A stretch of 64,000 bases of DNA, taken from contig NZ_RSEL01000018.1 in NCBI RefSeq assembly GCF_003958625.1, forward strand, positions 16,769 to 80,768, read 5' to 3'. Both the position numbers and the translations under genes were made by a program. Origin of the DNA: Tsuneonella rigui (lineage in GTDB: Bacteria > Pseudomonadota > Alphaproteobacteria > Sphingomonadales > Sphingomonadaceae). The notes beneath the pieces are model-generated. The model ran no database searches, was not told the DNA's origin, and saw only the letters and a program-made list of their open reading frames with translations. This document shows positions 57,239 to 64,000 of this stretch, in pieces (the stretch's first letter is position 1; each line of letters begins with the position of its first letter).

Positions 57239-58639
57239 TCAGCCGAACAAATCGTCCTGGCGCGGGGGCGCCACGGGCCGTTTCACCGGCGCGACGGAGC
57301 GCGGCTTGCGCTGCACGCCGGCGAGCGGGGCGACCTCCAGTGGACCGTCGCGGAAATGCAGGGTGAGCGCCGGCTCCGCCTTCGCCATGGCCGCCTCGAC
57401 AAGCGTACGCCCATCGGTTCCGGTGACGCGGACGTAGCCCTTCTGCAGCAGGTTGCTGGGGTTGATCGATGCCAACACCCGCCCACTGGCGGTGAGGCGA
57501 TCCTGCGCACGCTCCACGCGGTGCCGCAAGAGCGATGGCGAGAGCCGCGCATTGTCGTGCTGCAACCGCTCGCGCGCTTGCGCCGCACGGTCGCGCAGGC
57601 CGCGCCGCAGCCGCTCCGACAAGTCGTCCAGCTTCTGCGCCTGCGGAGCGAGCAGCGCCTGCGGCTGCGGCAGCCGCTTGGCCCGCGCCTCCAGCCGCTC
57701 GCGCCCCAGCTCGACCGGACGCAAGGCGCAGCGTTGCTTGCGCACCGCGAAGTCGACCAGGGTCGCGCGCAACTCGCGCAGCACCGGCACCGCGATCTCC
57801 GCGGCCGCTGTGGGCGTCGGCGCGCGGCGGTCGGCGGCGTGATCGGCGAGCGTGGTGTCGGTCTCGTGCCCCACCGCGCTGATGGTCGGGATCGCACTCT
57901 CGGCGATGGCGCGCACCACCGCTTCCTCGTTAAAGCTCCACAAGTCCTCAATCGACCCGCCCCCGCGCGCGATTATGACAAGGTCGGGCCGCAGCGCGTG
58001 GCCCTCGGGCAGCGCGGAGAACCCGCGCACCGCCGCCGCTACCTGCTCGGCCGCCCCGTTTCCCTGCACCAGCACCGGCCACACCAGCACCCGGCTGGGA
58101 AACCGGTCGGCGAGGCGGTGGAGGATGTCGCGGATCACCGCTCCGGTGGGCGAGGTGACCACGCCGATGGTCGCCGGCAGGTACGGCAGCGGCCGTTTGC
58201 GCTCAGGTGAGAACAGCCCTTCCGCCCCGAGCCGCTGGCGCAGCTTTTCCAGCAAAGCGAGCAGCGCGCCCTCGCCGGCCAGCTCCAGCTTGTCGATCAC
58301 CACCTGGTATTTCGAGCGGCCCGGATAGGTCGTCAGCTTGCCGCTCGCGACCACCTCCAGCCCGTCCTCGGGGCGGAACGCGAGCGCAGCGGCGGGCCCG
58401 CGCCACATCACCCCGTCGATCACCGCGCTCTCGTCCTTGAGGCAGCAGTAGAGGTGGCCCGAGGCGGCGCGCTTCACCCCCGACAGCTCGCCGCGCAGGC
58501 GCACGAAGCCGAACCGGTCCTCGACCGTGCGCTTGAGCATGCCGGCCAGTTCGCTGACGGTGAGCGGCTCGGCGTTGTCGCCCGGCCTGCCCTTCGCTAC
58601 CAGCCCGCCACCATCTTCGTCGTAATCGGGAACGGGCAT
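57239..58639 (-). CDS. xseA: Exodeoxyribonuclease VII large subunit
   Basis: 466 residues from ATG 58639; 25 extra codons upstream are open but not homologous. The OB-fold N-terminal domain ([10 protein letters not shown] and V-R-L-R-G-E-L-S-G) is followed by the catalytic domain with [28 protein letters not shown] and [10 protein letters not shown]. With XseB it degrades single-stranded DNA. The start codon shares two bases with that of purD on the other strand. The alternative start at ATG 58645 would overlap purD by 8 bases. Confidence 0.97.
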   Translation of the reverse strand: MPVPDYDEDGGGLVAKGRPGDNAEPLTVSELAGMLKRTVEDRFGFVRLRGELSGVKRAASGHLYCCLKDESAVIDGVMWRGPAAALAFRPEDGLEVVASGKLTTYPGRSKYQVVIDKLELAGEGALLALLEKLRQRLGAEGLFSPERKRPLPYLPATIGVVTSPTGAVIRDILHRLADRFPSRVLVWPVLVQGNGAAEQVAAAVRGFSALPEGHALRPDLVIIARGGGSIEDLWSFNEEAVVRAIAESAIPTISAVGHETDTTLADHAADRRAPTPTAAAEIAVPVLRELRATLVDFAVRKQRCALRPVELGRERLEARAKRLPQPQALLAPQAQKLDDLSERLRRGLRDRAAQARERLQHDNARLSPSLLRHRVERAQDRLTASGRVLASINPSNLLQKGYVRVTGTDGRTLVEAAMAKAEPALTLHFRDGPLEVAPLAGVQRKPRSVAPVKRPVAPPRQDDLFG

Positions 58640-59921
58640 GAACATCCTTCTGCTGGGCAGCGGCGGCCGCGAGCATGCGCTGGCGTGGAAGCTGGCGCAA
58701 TCCCGGCTGCTCACCGAGACCGGAGATAGGCTCTACGCGGCGCCGGGCAACCCGGGCATCGCCGAGCATGCCGAACTGGTGGCGCTCGATGCGACCCATC
58801 ACGCGGCCGTGGTTCGCTTCTGCCAGGAGCGCCGGATCGCGCTGGTGGTGGTCGGGCCCGAGGCCCCGCTGGTCGACGGCCTCGCCGACAGCCTGCGCGC
58901 CGAGGGCATCCCGGTGTTCGGCCCCTCGCAGGCCGCGGCGCAGCTTGAGGGCAGCAAGGGCTTCACCAAGGACCTGTGCCAGCGGGCGGGGATCCCCACC
59001 GCGGGTTATGTTCGCGCCGCTTCGCTCGACGAAGCCCGCGCGGCGCTGGAGGGGTTCAGCGCGCCCTACGTGCTCAAGGCCGACGGCCTCGCCGCGGGCA
59101 AGGGCGTGGTGATCGCCGAAACCCGCGACGAGGCGAATGAAGCGCTCGCCGAGATGTTCGGCGGCCAGTTCGGCAGCGCGGGCGCTGAGGTGGTGATCGA
59201 GGAGTTCATGACCGGCGAGGAAGCGAGCTTCTTCGCCCTGACCGACGGCGCCAGCGTGCTCGCGTTCGGCAGCGCACAGGACCACAAGCGCGTGGGTGAG
59301 GGCGACACGGGCCCCAACACCGGCGGCATGGGCGCCTACAGCCCCGCGCGCGTGCTCACCCCGCTACTCGAAGGCGAGGTGCTCGAACGCATCATCCTGC
59401 CCACCGTGCGCGCGATGGCCGACGCGGGCACGCCCTATTCGGGGGTGCTGTTCGCGGGTCTGATGCTGACGAGCGAGGGCCCCAAGCTGATCGAATACAA
59501 CGCCCGCTTCGGTGACCCCGAATGCCAGGTGCTGATGATGCGGCTGGAGGACGATCTTGGCGAACTGCTCCTCGCCTGCGCGGAAAACCGGCTCGGCACC
59601 GTGCCACCGGTCTCGCTGCGCGACGAGGTGGCGCTAACAGTAGTGATGGCCGCCGACGGCTACCCCGGCACCCCCGCCAAGGGCGGCGCGATCGATCTCG
59701 GCGAGGCGGAAGCGGGAGGCGCCAAAGTCTTCCACGCCGGCACCGCGACCGCGAACGGCCAGCTCATTGCCAACGGCGGCCGCGTCCTCAACGTCACCGC
59801 CACCGGCAACAGCGTCCGCGAGGCGCAGCAACGTGCTTACGCCGCAGTCGACGCAATCGAGGCCCCCACCCTGTTCTGCCGCCGCGACATCGGCTGGCGC
59901 GAGGTGGCGCGGGAGGGCTAG
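58638..59921 (+). CDS. purD: Phosphoribosylamine-glycine ligase
   Basis: 427 residues beginning [17 protein letters not shown], the diagnostic GARS start. The ATP-grasp centre has G-F-T-K-D-L-C and [11 protein letters not shown], and F-A-G-L-M-L and [11 protein letters not shown] follow. It forms GAR in the purine pathway. Its promoter and ribosome-binding site must lie inside the start of xseA. Confidence 0.97.
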   Translation: MNILLLGSGGREHALAWKLAQSRLLTETGDRLYAAPGNPGIAEHAELVALDATHHAAVVRFCQERRIALVVVGPEAPLVDGLADSLRAEGIPVFGPSQAAAQLEGSKGFTKDLCQRAGIPTAGYVRAASLDEARAALEGFSAPYVLKADGLAAGKGVVIAETRDEANEALAEMFGGQFGSAGAEVVIEEFMTGEEASFFALTDGASVLAFGSAQDHKRVGEGDTGPNTGGMGAYSPARVLTPLLEGEVLERIILPTVRAMADAGTPYSGVLFAGLMLTSEGPKLIEYNARFGDPECQVLMMRLEDDLGELLLACAENRLGTVPPVSLRDEVALTVVMAADGYPGTPAKGGAIDLGEAEAGGAKVFHAGTATANGQLIANGGRVLNVTATGNSVREAQQRAYAAVDAIEAPTLFCRRDIGWREVAREG

Positions 59922-59959
59922 CTTGACCCGCCTGCCACGCACGCGCATCGGCGCTGGTG

Positions 59960-61225
59960 ATGGCCGATAATTCAGGCACTTCCACACCAACAGGCGGCGT
60001 CATGGCGCCGGGTGCGGTACTCGCTCCGTTCCGCTATCCGGCGTTTCGCGCGATCTGGACCGCGAACCTCGCCTCCAATCTCGGCTCGATGATCCAGTCG
60101 GTCGCGGCCGCGTGGCTGATGACCGAGCTCACCCGCAGCCACGCACTGATCGCGCTGGTGCAGGCGTCGGTGACGCTGCCGATCCTGTTGTTCGGCGTCT
60201 TCGCGGGCGCGATCGCGGACAATTTCGATCGGCGGCGGATCATGCTTGCGGCGCAAGGCGGGATGCTGGTGGTCTCCGCCCTGCTCGCCCTGGTCAGCTA
60301 CCGGGGCGGGCTGGCGCCGTGGAGCCTGCTCGGCTTCACCCTGCTGGTGGGCATCGGCACCGCGCTCAACGGACCGGCGTGGCAGGCCTCGGTCCGCGCG
60401 CAGGTCGGGCGGCAGGACCTCGCGCAGGCGATCACGCTCAATTCGATCGCCTTCAACCTCGCGCGCAGCGTCGGGCCGGCGCTCGGCGGCGTGCTGATCT
60501 CGATCTGGAGCGTGAGCCTCGCGTTCGCGCTCAACGCCCTGAGCTACGTGTTCCTCATCGTCGTGCTGCTGCGCTGGCATCCGCAGGTCGAGCGGCCCTC
60601 ACGCACCCCGATGCTGAGCGCGATCGCGGTGGGCCTGAAGTTCTGCGCCACCAACGGCCCGGTGCGCCGGGTGCTGCTGCGCGGCGCCTGCGCCGGGTTC
60701 GGGCTCGCAGGTTATTCGGCGCTGTTGCCGGTGATCGTGCGCCAGCGGCTGCAGGGTGGGGAGATCGACTACGGCCTCATGCTCGGCGCGTTCGGGGTCG
60801 CCTCGATCACCGCCGCGCTGTTCGTTTCGCAGCTGCGGCGCCGGTTCGGCAGCGAGACGGTGGTCGGGCTGGGCTCGGTCGCATTCATCGTCGGCTACGC
60901 GGTGATCGCCCGCGCAGGCAGCGTGCCCGCGGCGATGCCGGCGGCGTTCGTCGCCGGGCTGGGCTGGGTGCTGACGCTGACCACGCTCAATGTGGCGATG
61001 CAGGTCCGCGCGCCGAATGAGATCCTCGGGCGGTGCCTGTCGATCTACCAGGCGGTGACCTTCGGCAGCATGGCGCTGGGCGCGTGGACCTGGGGCACGC
61101 TGTCGGACACGCTCGGCATCCCCGGCACGCTCTACGCCGCTGCCGGCTTCCTCGCCGCGATGCTGGTGGTGCTGCGGCTGTTCGCGCCGATGCCGCGGGT
61201 GGGCGAGGGCGTGCAGCCAGGCTGA
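59960..61225 (+). CDS. MFS transporter, EntS-like exporter
   Basis: About 421 residues, 11-12 hydrophobic segments. The first loop has the MFS motif D-N-F-D-R-R-R-I, and F-R-A-I-W-T-A-N-L-A-S-N-L-G-S-M-I-Q is typical of the EntS/MFS_3 group. Start is ATG 59960 or the GTG just before it; neither has a strong ribosome-binding site. Substrate unknown (siderophore, drug or sugar). It lies 38 bp after purD but is unlikely to be functionally linked. Confidence 0.88.
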   Translation: MADNSGTSTPTGGVMAPGAVLAPFRYPAFRAIWTANLASNLGSMIQSVAAAWLMTELTRSHALIALVQASVTLPILLFGVFAGAIADNFDRRRIMLAAQGGMLVVSALLALVSYRGGLAPWSLLGFTLLVGIGTALNGPAWQASVRAQVGRQDLAQAITLNSIAFNLARSVGPALGGVLISIWSVSLAFALNALSYVFLIVVLLRWHPQVERPSRTPMLSAIAVGLKFCATNGPVRRVLLRGACAGFGLAGYSALLPVIVRQRLQGGEIDYGLMLGAFGVASITAALFVSQLRRRFGSETVVGLGSVAFIVGYAVIARAGSVPAAMPAAFVAGLGWVLTLTTLNVAMQVRAPNEILGRCLSIYQAVTFGSMALGAWTWGTLSDTLGIPGTLYAAAGFLAAMLVVLRLFAPMPRVGEGVQPG

Positions 61226-61317
61226 GCGCGTGGGACGCGAAAGTGGACGCCCTATCCCGCTGCTGGTAAGGTCGGCGCAATAAGCACGGGTCGCGCTTCC
61301 TTGGGGGAGGAACCATC

Positions 61318-62154
61318 GTGCCGTATCGCCTCGGTCATTATTACGTAGGCTTTGTGCTGCTGGTCGTCCTGACCGGCTTCTGGGCGAGCTACTTCTCGCC
61401 ACTCGGCAGCGCGATGCCGCTCGCCTTTCACATTCACGCCATGACCGCTTCGAGCTGGCTGCTCCTGCTCATCGCGCAAAGCGTGGTCATCCACCAACGC
61501 CAGAACGCTTTGCACAAGGTGATGGGCAAGGCCAGCTTCGTGCTGTTCCCGCTGCTGATGCTGGGCTTCACGATGATCATCAACCTGTCGGCCGACCGCT
61601 ACGCCGCGAAGGAGAGCCCGTTCATCGCCTACGTGGGTCCCTCGTTTGGGATCGGCATGACCGTCGCGCTGATCGCCTACCTCACGCTGTTCTACATGGC
61701 GATGAAGCACCGGCGGAACGCGCGGCTGCACGCGGGCTATCTGCTGGCGACCCCAATGATCCTGTTCGAATCCCCGTTCAGCCGGGCGATGTCGCAGTAC
61801 TTCCCGTGGATGAACGTGATCGGCAGCACCGGATTTCAGGAGCTGCTCGACACGATCGTGGTGAGCAACGCGCTGGTCAGCCTGTTCGCGCTCGCGCTCT
61901 ATTGGCGCGATCGCAGGAACGGCGCGCCGTGGCTGGTGGCCATCGCGTTCATGACATTGGAGTCTGCCGTGATGTGGTTCGCGCCGTCCTGGCCGTTCGC
62001 TGCGGACCTGTTCGCCGCGTACACCCACGTGCCGCACTGGATCAGCCTGGTGGGTGCGCTGTTTGCCGGCGCCGCGGCGGGCTATTTCGGCTGGTACGCC
62101 GCCCCCGGCGTCCGCAAGCGCAGCGCGCCAGCGGACGCGGTGCCGCAGGCTTAG
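61318..62154 (+). CDS. Multi-pass membrane protein of unknown function
   Basis: 278 residues from GTG 61318, with GGGGGAGGA at good spacing. About seven or eight helices. H-I-H-A-M-T-A-S-S-W and a later L-H-K-V-M-G-K-A-S-F recall DUF2306-like haem-free membrane proteins, but no family is certain. A His-rich membrane face may bind metal. Its stop codon overlaps the convergent adenosine-kinase stop (TTAG). Confidence 0.6.
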   Translation: MPYRLGHYYVGFVLLVVLTGFWASYFSPLGSAMPLAFHIHAMTASSWLLLLIAQSVVIHQRQNALHKVMGKASFVLFPLLMLGFTMIINLSADRYAAKESPFIAYVGPSFGIGMTVALIAYLTLFYMAMKHRRNARLHAGYLLATPMILFESPFSRAMSQYFPWMNVIGSTGFQELLDTIVVSNALVSLFALALYWRDRRNGAPWLVAIAFMTLESAVMWFAPSWPFAADLFAAYTHVPHWISLVGALFAGAAAGYFGWYAAPGVRKRSAPADAVPQA

Positions 62155-63143
62155 CCGAGCTTCTCTGCCATCAGCGCCTGAAGGTCCGCTTCGGGCCGGG
62201 CGCCGTAGTGGCTGATAATTTCCGCCGCGCAGATCGCGCCGCGCTGGAGGCAGCGCTCCAGCGGCTCGCGCGCGACGTGACCGTGGAGGAAGCCGGCGGC
62301 GAACAGGTCGCCCGCGCCGGTGGTGTCGACCACCGTGGTCGCGACCGAAGGCACCGTCGCCCGCTCGCCCTTGCGCAGCGCGGTCGCGCCCTCGGCGCCG
62401 CAGGTGACGACCAGCGTCGGCACCTTGTCTTTCAGCGCAGCGATGCCGGCCTCGAGATCGCTCTCGCCGGTCAGCGCGGCGAGCTCGGTGTGGTTGGCGA
62501 ACAGCACGTCGATCAAGCCATCGGCGATGAGGGCGCGGAAATCGTCGCCGTGGCGATCGATCACGAACACCTCGGAGAGGGTGAAGGCGACCTCGCGTCC
62601 CGCGCGGCGGGCGGCGTCGATCGCCCGGCGCATCGCGGCGCGCGGTTCTTCCGGGTCCCACAGGTAGCCTTCGAGATAGAGCACCTTGGCGGCGGCGATC
62701 GCCTGTTCGTCGAGCGCGGCGGCGGGGAGGTACTGGCTCGCGCCGAGGAAGGTGTTCATCGTCCGCTGTGCATCGGGGGTGACGAAGATCAGGCACTGCG
62801 CGGTCGGCGGCTCGGCTTCCCGGGTGGGGGTGTCGAAGTCGATCCCGCCGGCGCGGATATCGTGCGCGAAGACGCGGCCGAACTGGTCATCCGCGACCTG
62901 GCCGATGAACGCGCACTTGGCGCCCAGCGCGGCTAGGCCCGCGAGCGTGTTGGCCGCGCTGCCGCCAGAGATTTCCTTGGCCGGGCCCATCGCCTCGTAC
63001 AGGCGGCGCGCGCCGTCGGCGTCGACCAGCGTCATCCCGCCCTTGTTGAGGCTGAGACGCTCGATCGTCGCGTCGTCGCTCGCGGCCATGATGTCGACGA
63101 TCGCGTTGCCGATGGCGATGACGTCGTAGCGGGTTTCGGTCAC
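62151..63143 (-). CDS. PfkB-family adenosine kinase
   Basis: 330 residues from GTG 63143. N-terminal D-V-I-A-I-G-N-A-I-V-D-I, sugar-contact S-G-G-S-A-A-N-T-L and C-terminal D-T-T-G-A-G-D-L-F-A-A-G-F-L, the anion-hole and catalytic Asp of the PfkB family. The sequence resembles adenosine kinases more than ribokinase or fructokinase. It would recycle adenosine to AMP. Located opposite a membrane gene and upstream of EI24 (75 bp, divergent). Confidence 0.88.
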   Translation of the reverse strand: MTETRYDVIAIGNAIVDIMAASDDATIERLSLNKGGMTLVDADGARRLYEAMGPAKEISGGSAANTLAGLAALGAKCAFIGQVADDQFGRVFAHDIRAGGIDFDTPTREAEPPTAQCLIFVTPDAQRTMNTFLGASQYLPAAALDEQAIAAAKVLYLEGYLWDPEEPRAAMRRAIDAARRAGREVAFTLSEVFVIDRHGDDFRALIADGLIDVLFANHTELAALTGESDLEAGIAALKDKVPTLVVTCGAEGATALRKGERATVPSVATTVVDTTGAGDLFAAGFLHGHVAREPLERCLQRGAICAAEIISHYGARPEADLQALMAEKLG

Positions 63144-63218
63144 TCAAATATCCTCGATGGAAAAGCCCGGCGCGCCTAGCCGCTTGCGCCCTTCGCGCCA
63201 AGCGTTGAGAAGCGGGCC

Positions 63219-63899
63219 ATGACCGGCGTCCTCTCCGCATTTGCCCGCGCGCTGGGCCAACTGGGCGACCGGCGTGTGCTCGGCGTGCTGGCGAAGAGCA
63301 TGGCGGTCACCCTGGCGATCTTCGCCGCGCTCGGTGTCGCGCTGTGGCGCGGCATGGCGCGGCTGATTGAGCACTACGCGGCGGGCTACGGCGAGCTAGG
63401 CGGGCTGATCGGCATCCTTCTCGCGGTGATCGGCGGTTGGCTGCTATTCCGCGTGGTGGCGCTGTTCGTGCTGCAGTTCTTCGCCGACGAGGTGGTCCTG
63501 GCGGTCGAGGCGCGCGACTACCCGCAAGACGCGGCGAACGCGCGCAAGCTCGGGTTCGCCGAGGAGGCACGCAATGCGTTCGGCGGACTGACGCGCGCGG
63601 TGGTGGTCAACCTGATCGCACTGCCGTTCGCGATCCTGTTGCTGGTCACCGGCGTCGGCACCGCGATCCTGTTCTGGGCGGTCAACGCATGGCTGCTCGG
63701 GCGCGAGTTGCAGGATATGGTCTGGCTGAGGCACCGACCGGATAAGGCCGCCGCTCTGCCGCTCGGCGGCTTGACTCGGTTCGCGCTGGGCGGGATCGTC
63801 GCGGCGATGTTGCTGATCCCGTTCGTCAATCTGCTCGCCCCAGTGCTCGGCGCGGCTGCCGCGACCCACCTCGTTCATGGGCGCAAGGTGCGGGCGTGA
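63219..63899 (+). CDS. EI24-domain membrane protein (CysZ-like)
   Basis: 226 residues with about four or five hydrophobic stretches. It has the EI24 layout: paired N-terminal helices (L-A-I-F-A-A-L-G-V-A-L-W), the F-F-A-D-E-V-V-L-A-V-E segment, and W-A-V-N-A-W-L-L-G-R-E-L-Q-D-M-V near the middle, which is typical of CysZ/EI24 proteins. CysZ transports sulfate; no sulfur genes are visible, so function is open. It overlaps the next start (GTGA). Confidence 0.82.
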   Translation: MTGVLSAFARALGQLGDRRVLGVLAKSMAVTLAIFAALGVALWRGMARLIEHYAAGYGELGGLIGILLAVIGGWLLFRVVALFVLQFFADEVVLAVEARDYPQDAANARKLGFAEEARNAFGGLTRAVVVNLIALPFAILLLVTGVGTAILFWAVNAWLLGRELQDMVWLRHRPDKAAALPLGGLTRFALGGIVAAMLLIPFVNLLAPVLGAAAATHLVHGRKVRA

Positions 63900-64000
63900 A
63901 GCTCTGGCCCCTCCTCCCGCTCGCCGCGCTCGCCGCGTGCGGGCCGACGACCGGCGCGAAGGTCGCCTCCACCCCGACCGTAAGCCAGCCCGCGCGCGTC
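63896..64000 (+). CDS. Lipoprotein, partial (C-terminus off window)
   Basis: 35 residues from GTG 63896, overlapping the EI24 stop. M-K-L-W-P-L-L-P-L-A-A-L-A-A-C is a lipoprotein signal (Cys15). The mature part starts G-P-T-T-G-A-K-V-A-S-T. Nothing more can be said from the visible part. Confidence 0.75.
   Translation, partial: MKLWPLLPLAALAACGPTTGAKVASTPTVSQPARV

Noticed and set aside
61252..62796. A 514-codon open frame antisense across two genes
   Set aside because: Covers parts of a membrane gene and the adenosine kinase gene on known strands; composition typical of a shadow.

Overview
The window is a 64 kb stretch of chromosome from a GC-rich alphaproteobacterium, most likely a member of the Sphingomonadales (Sphingomonas/Erythrobacter-like). 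This is inferred from gene content: sucC directly ahead of etfBA, rpe-heparinase-purH, mmcB, DUF2093, DUF2141, EI24, an HWE histidine kinase and a Zur with a His-rich N-terminus. The very frequent GTG starts joined to upstream stops as GTGA fit this picture. It reads as core genome with small accessory insertions. There is no prophage, transposase, CRISPR array, rRNA or complete mobile element.

Layout. 0-6 kb: a truncated secreted esterase, an IMPase-family phosphatase, sucC-etfB-etfA (TCA cycle and electron-transferring flavoprotein), and a lower-GC secreted TonB-C protein. 5.6-12.1 kb (minus): an adaptor-RND pump-DUF445-GNAT operon. 12.2-16.8 kb (minus): a glycan or lipid-carrier cluster (FAD/UGM-like protein, GtrA, STT3-like GT-C membrane protein) and a PilZ protein. 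16.9-19.7 kb: tRNA-Leu, ihfB, a GntR regulator and a POT peptide transporter with a clear terminator. 19.7-23.8 kb: a coupled amidohydrolase / degenerate amidohydrolase / FKBP operon and a frameshifted NnrU gene. 23.8-27.7 kb (minus): an Imm11-like orphan, dxs, Zur, and MsrA coupled to a tiny membrane protein. 27.7-36.2 kb: a CrtI/PYROXD2-like oxidoreductase, the rpe-heparinase-purH operon, a DUF2141 protein, and a diacylglycerol-kinase-like gene coupled to a Tam41-like nucleotidyltransferase.

36.3-43.3 kb: an M20 amidohydrolase, an acyl-CoA synthetase, a frameshifted HWE kinase, tRNA-Arg with an 18-bp palindrome and an att-like repeat, PilZ, MmcB, a sterol-desaturase-family protein and a second DUF2141. 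43.4-50.3 kb: an acidic PAS protein, an APP1-like phosphatase, an alpha/beta hydrolase and a cell-envelope quality-control set (M48 with TPRs, DsbA-like, M48 with PDZ). 50.3-53 kb: an HD/PhnZ-like protein and a LytS/LytTR two-component system. 53-64 kb: nadC-RNase T2, tadA, rpmB (promoter and terminator visible), M23 lipoprotein, DUF2093, xseA/purD with interlocked start codons, an MFS exporter, a membrane protein, adenosine kinase, an EI24 protein and the start of a lipoprotein.

Three kinds of dispersed palindromic (REP-like) repeat lie between genes. Two copies of one composite element sit in opposite orientation at 37.5 and 53.1 kb. No intergenic stretch exceeds about 300 bases without a gene or RNA. 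The best leads for something undescribed are the Tam41-like/DAG-kinase pair, the metal-ligand-lacking amidohydrolase partner, the RND pump with an inserted membrane module and the STT3-like GT-C cluster. None is a proven new system.
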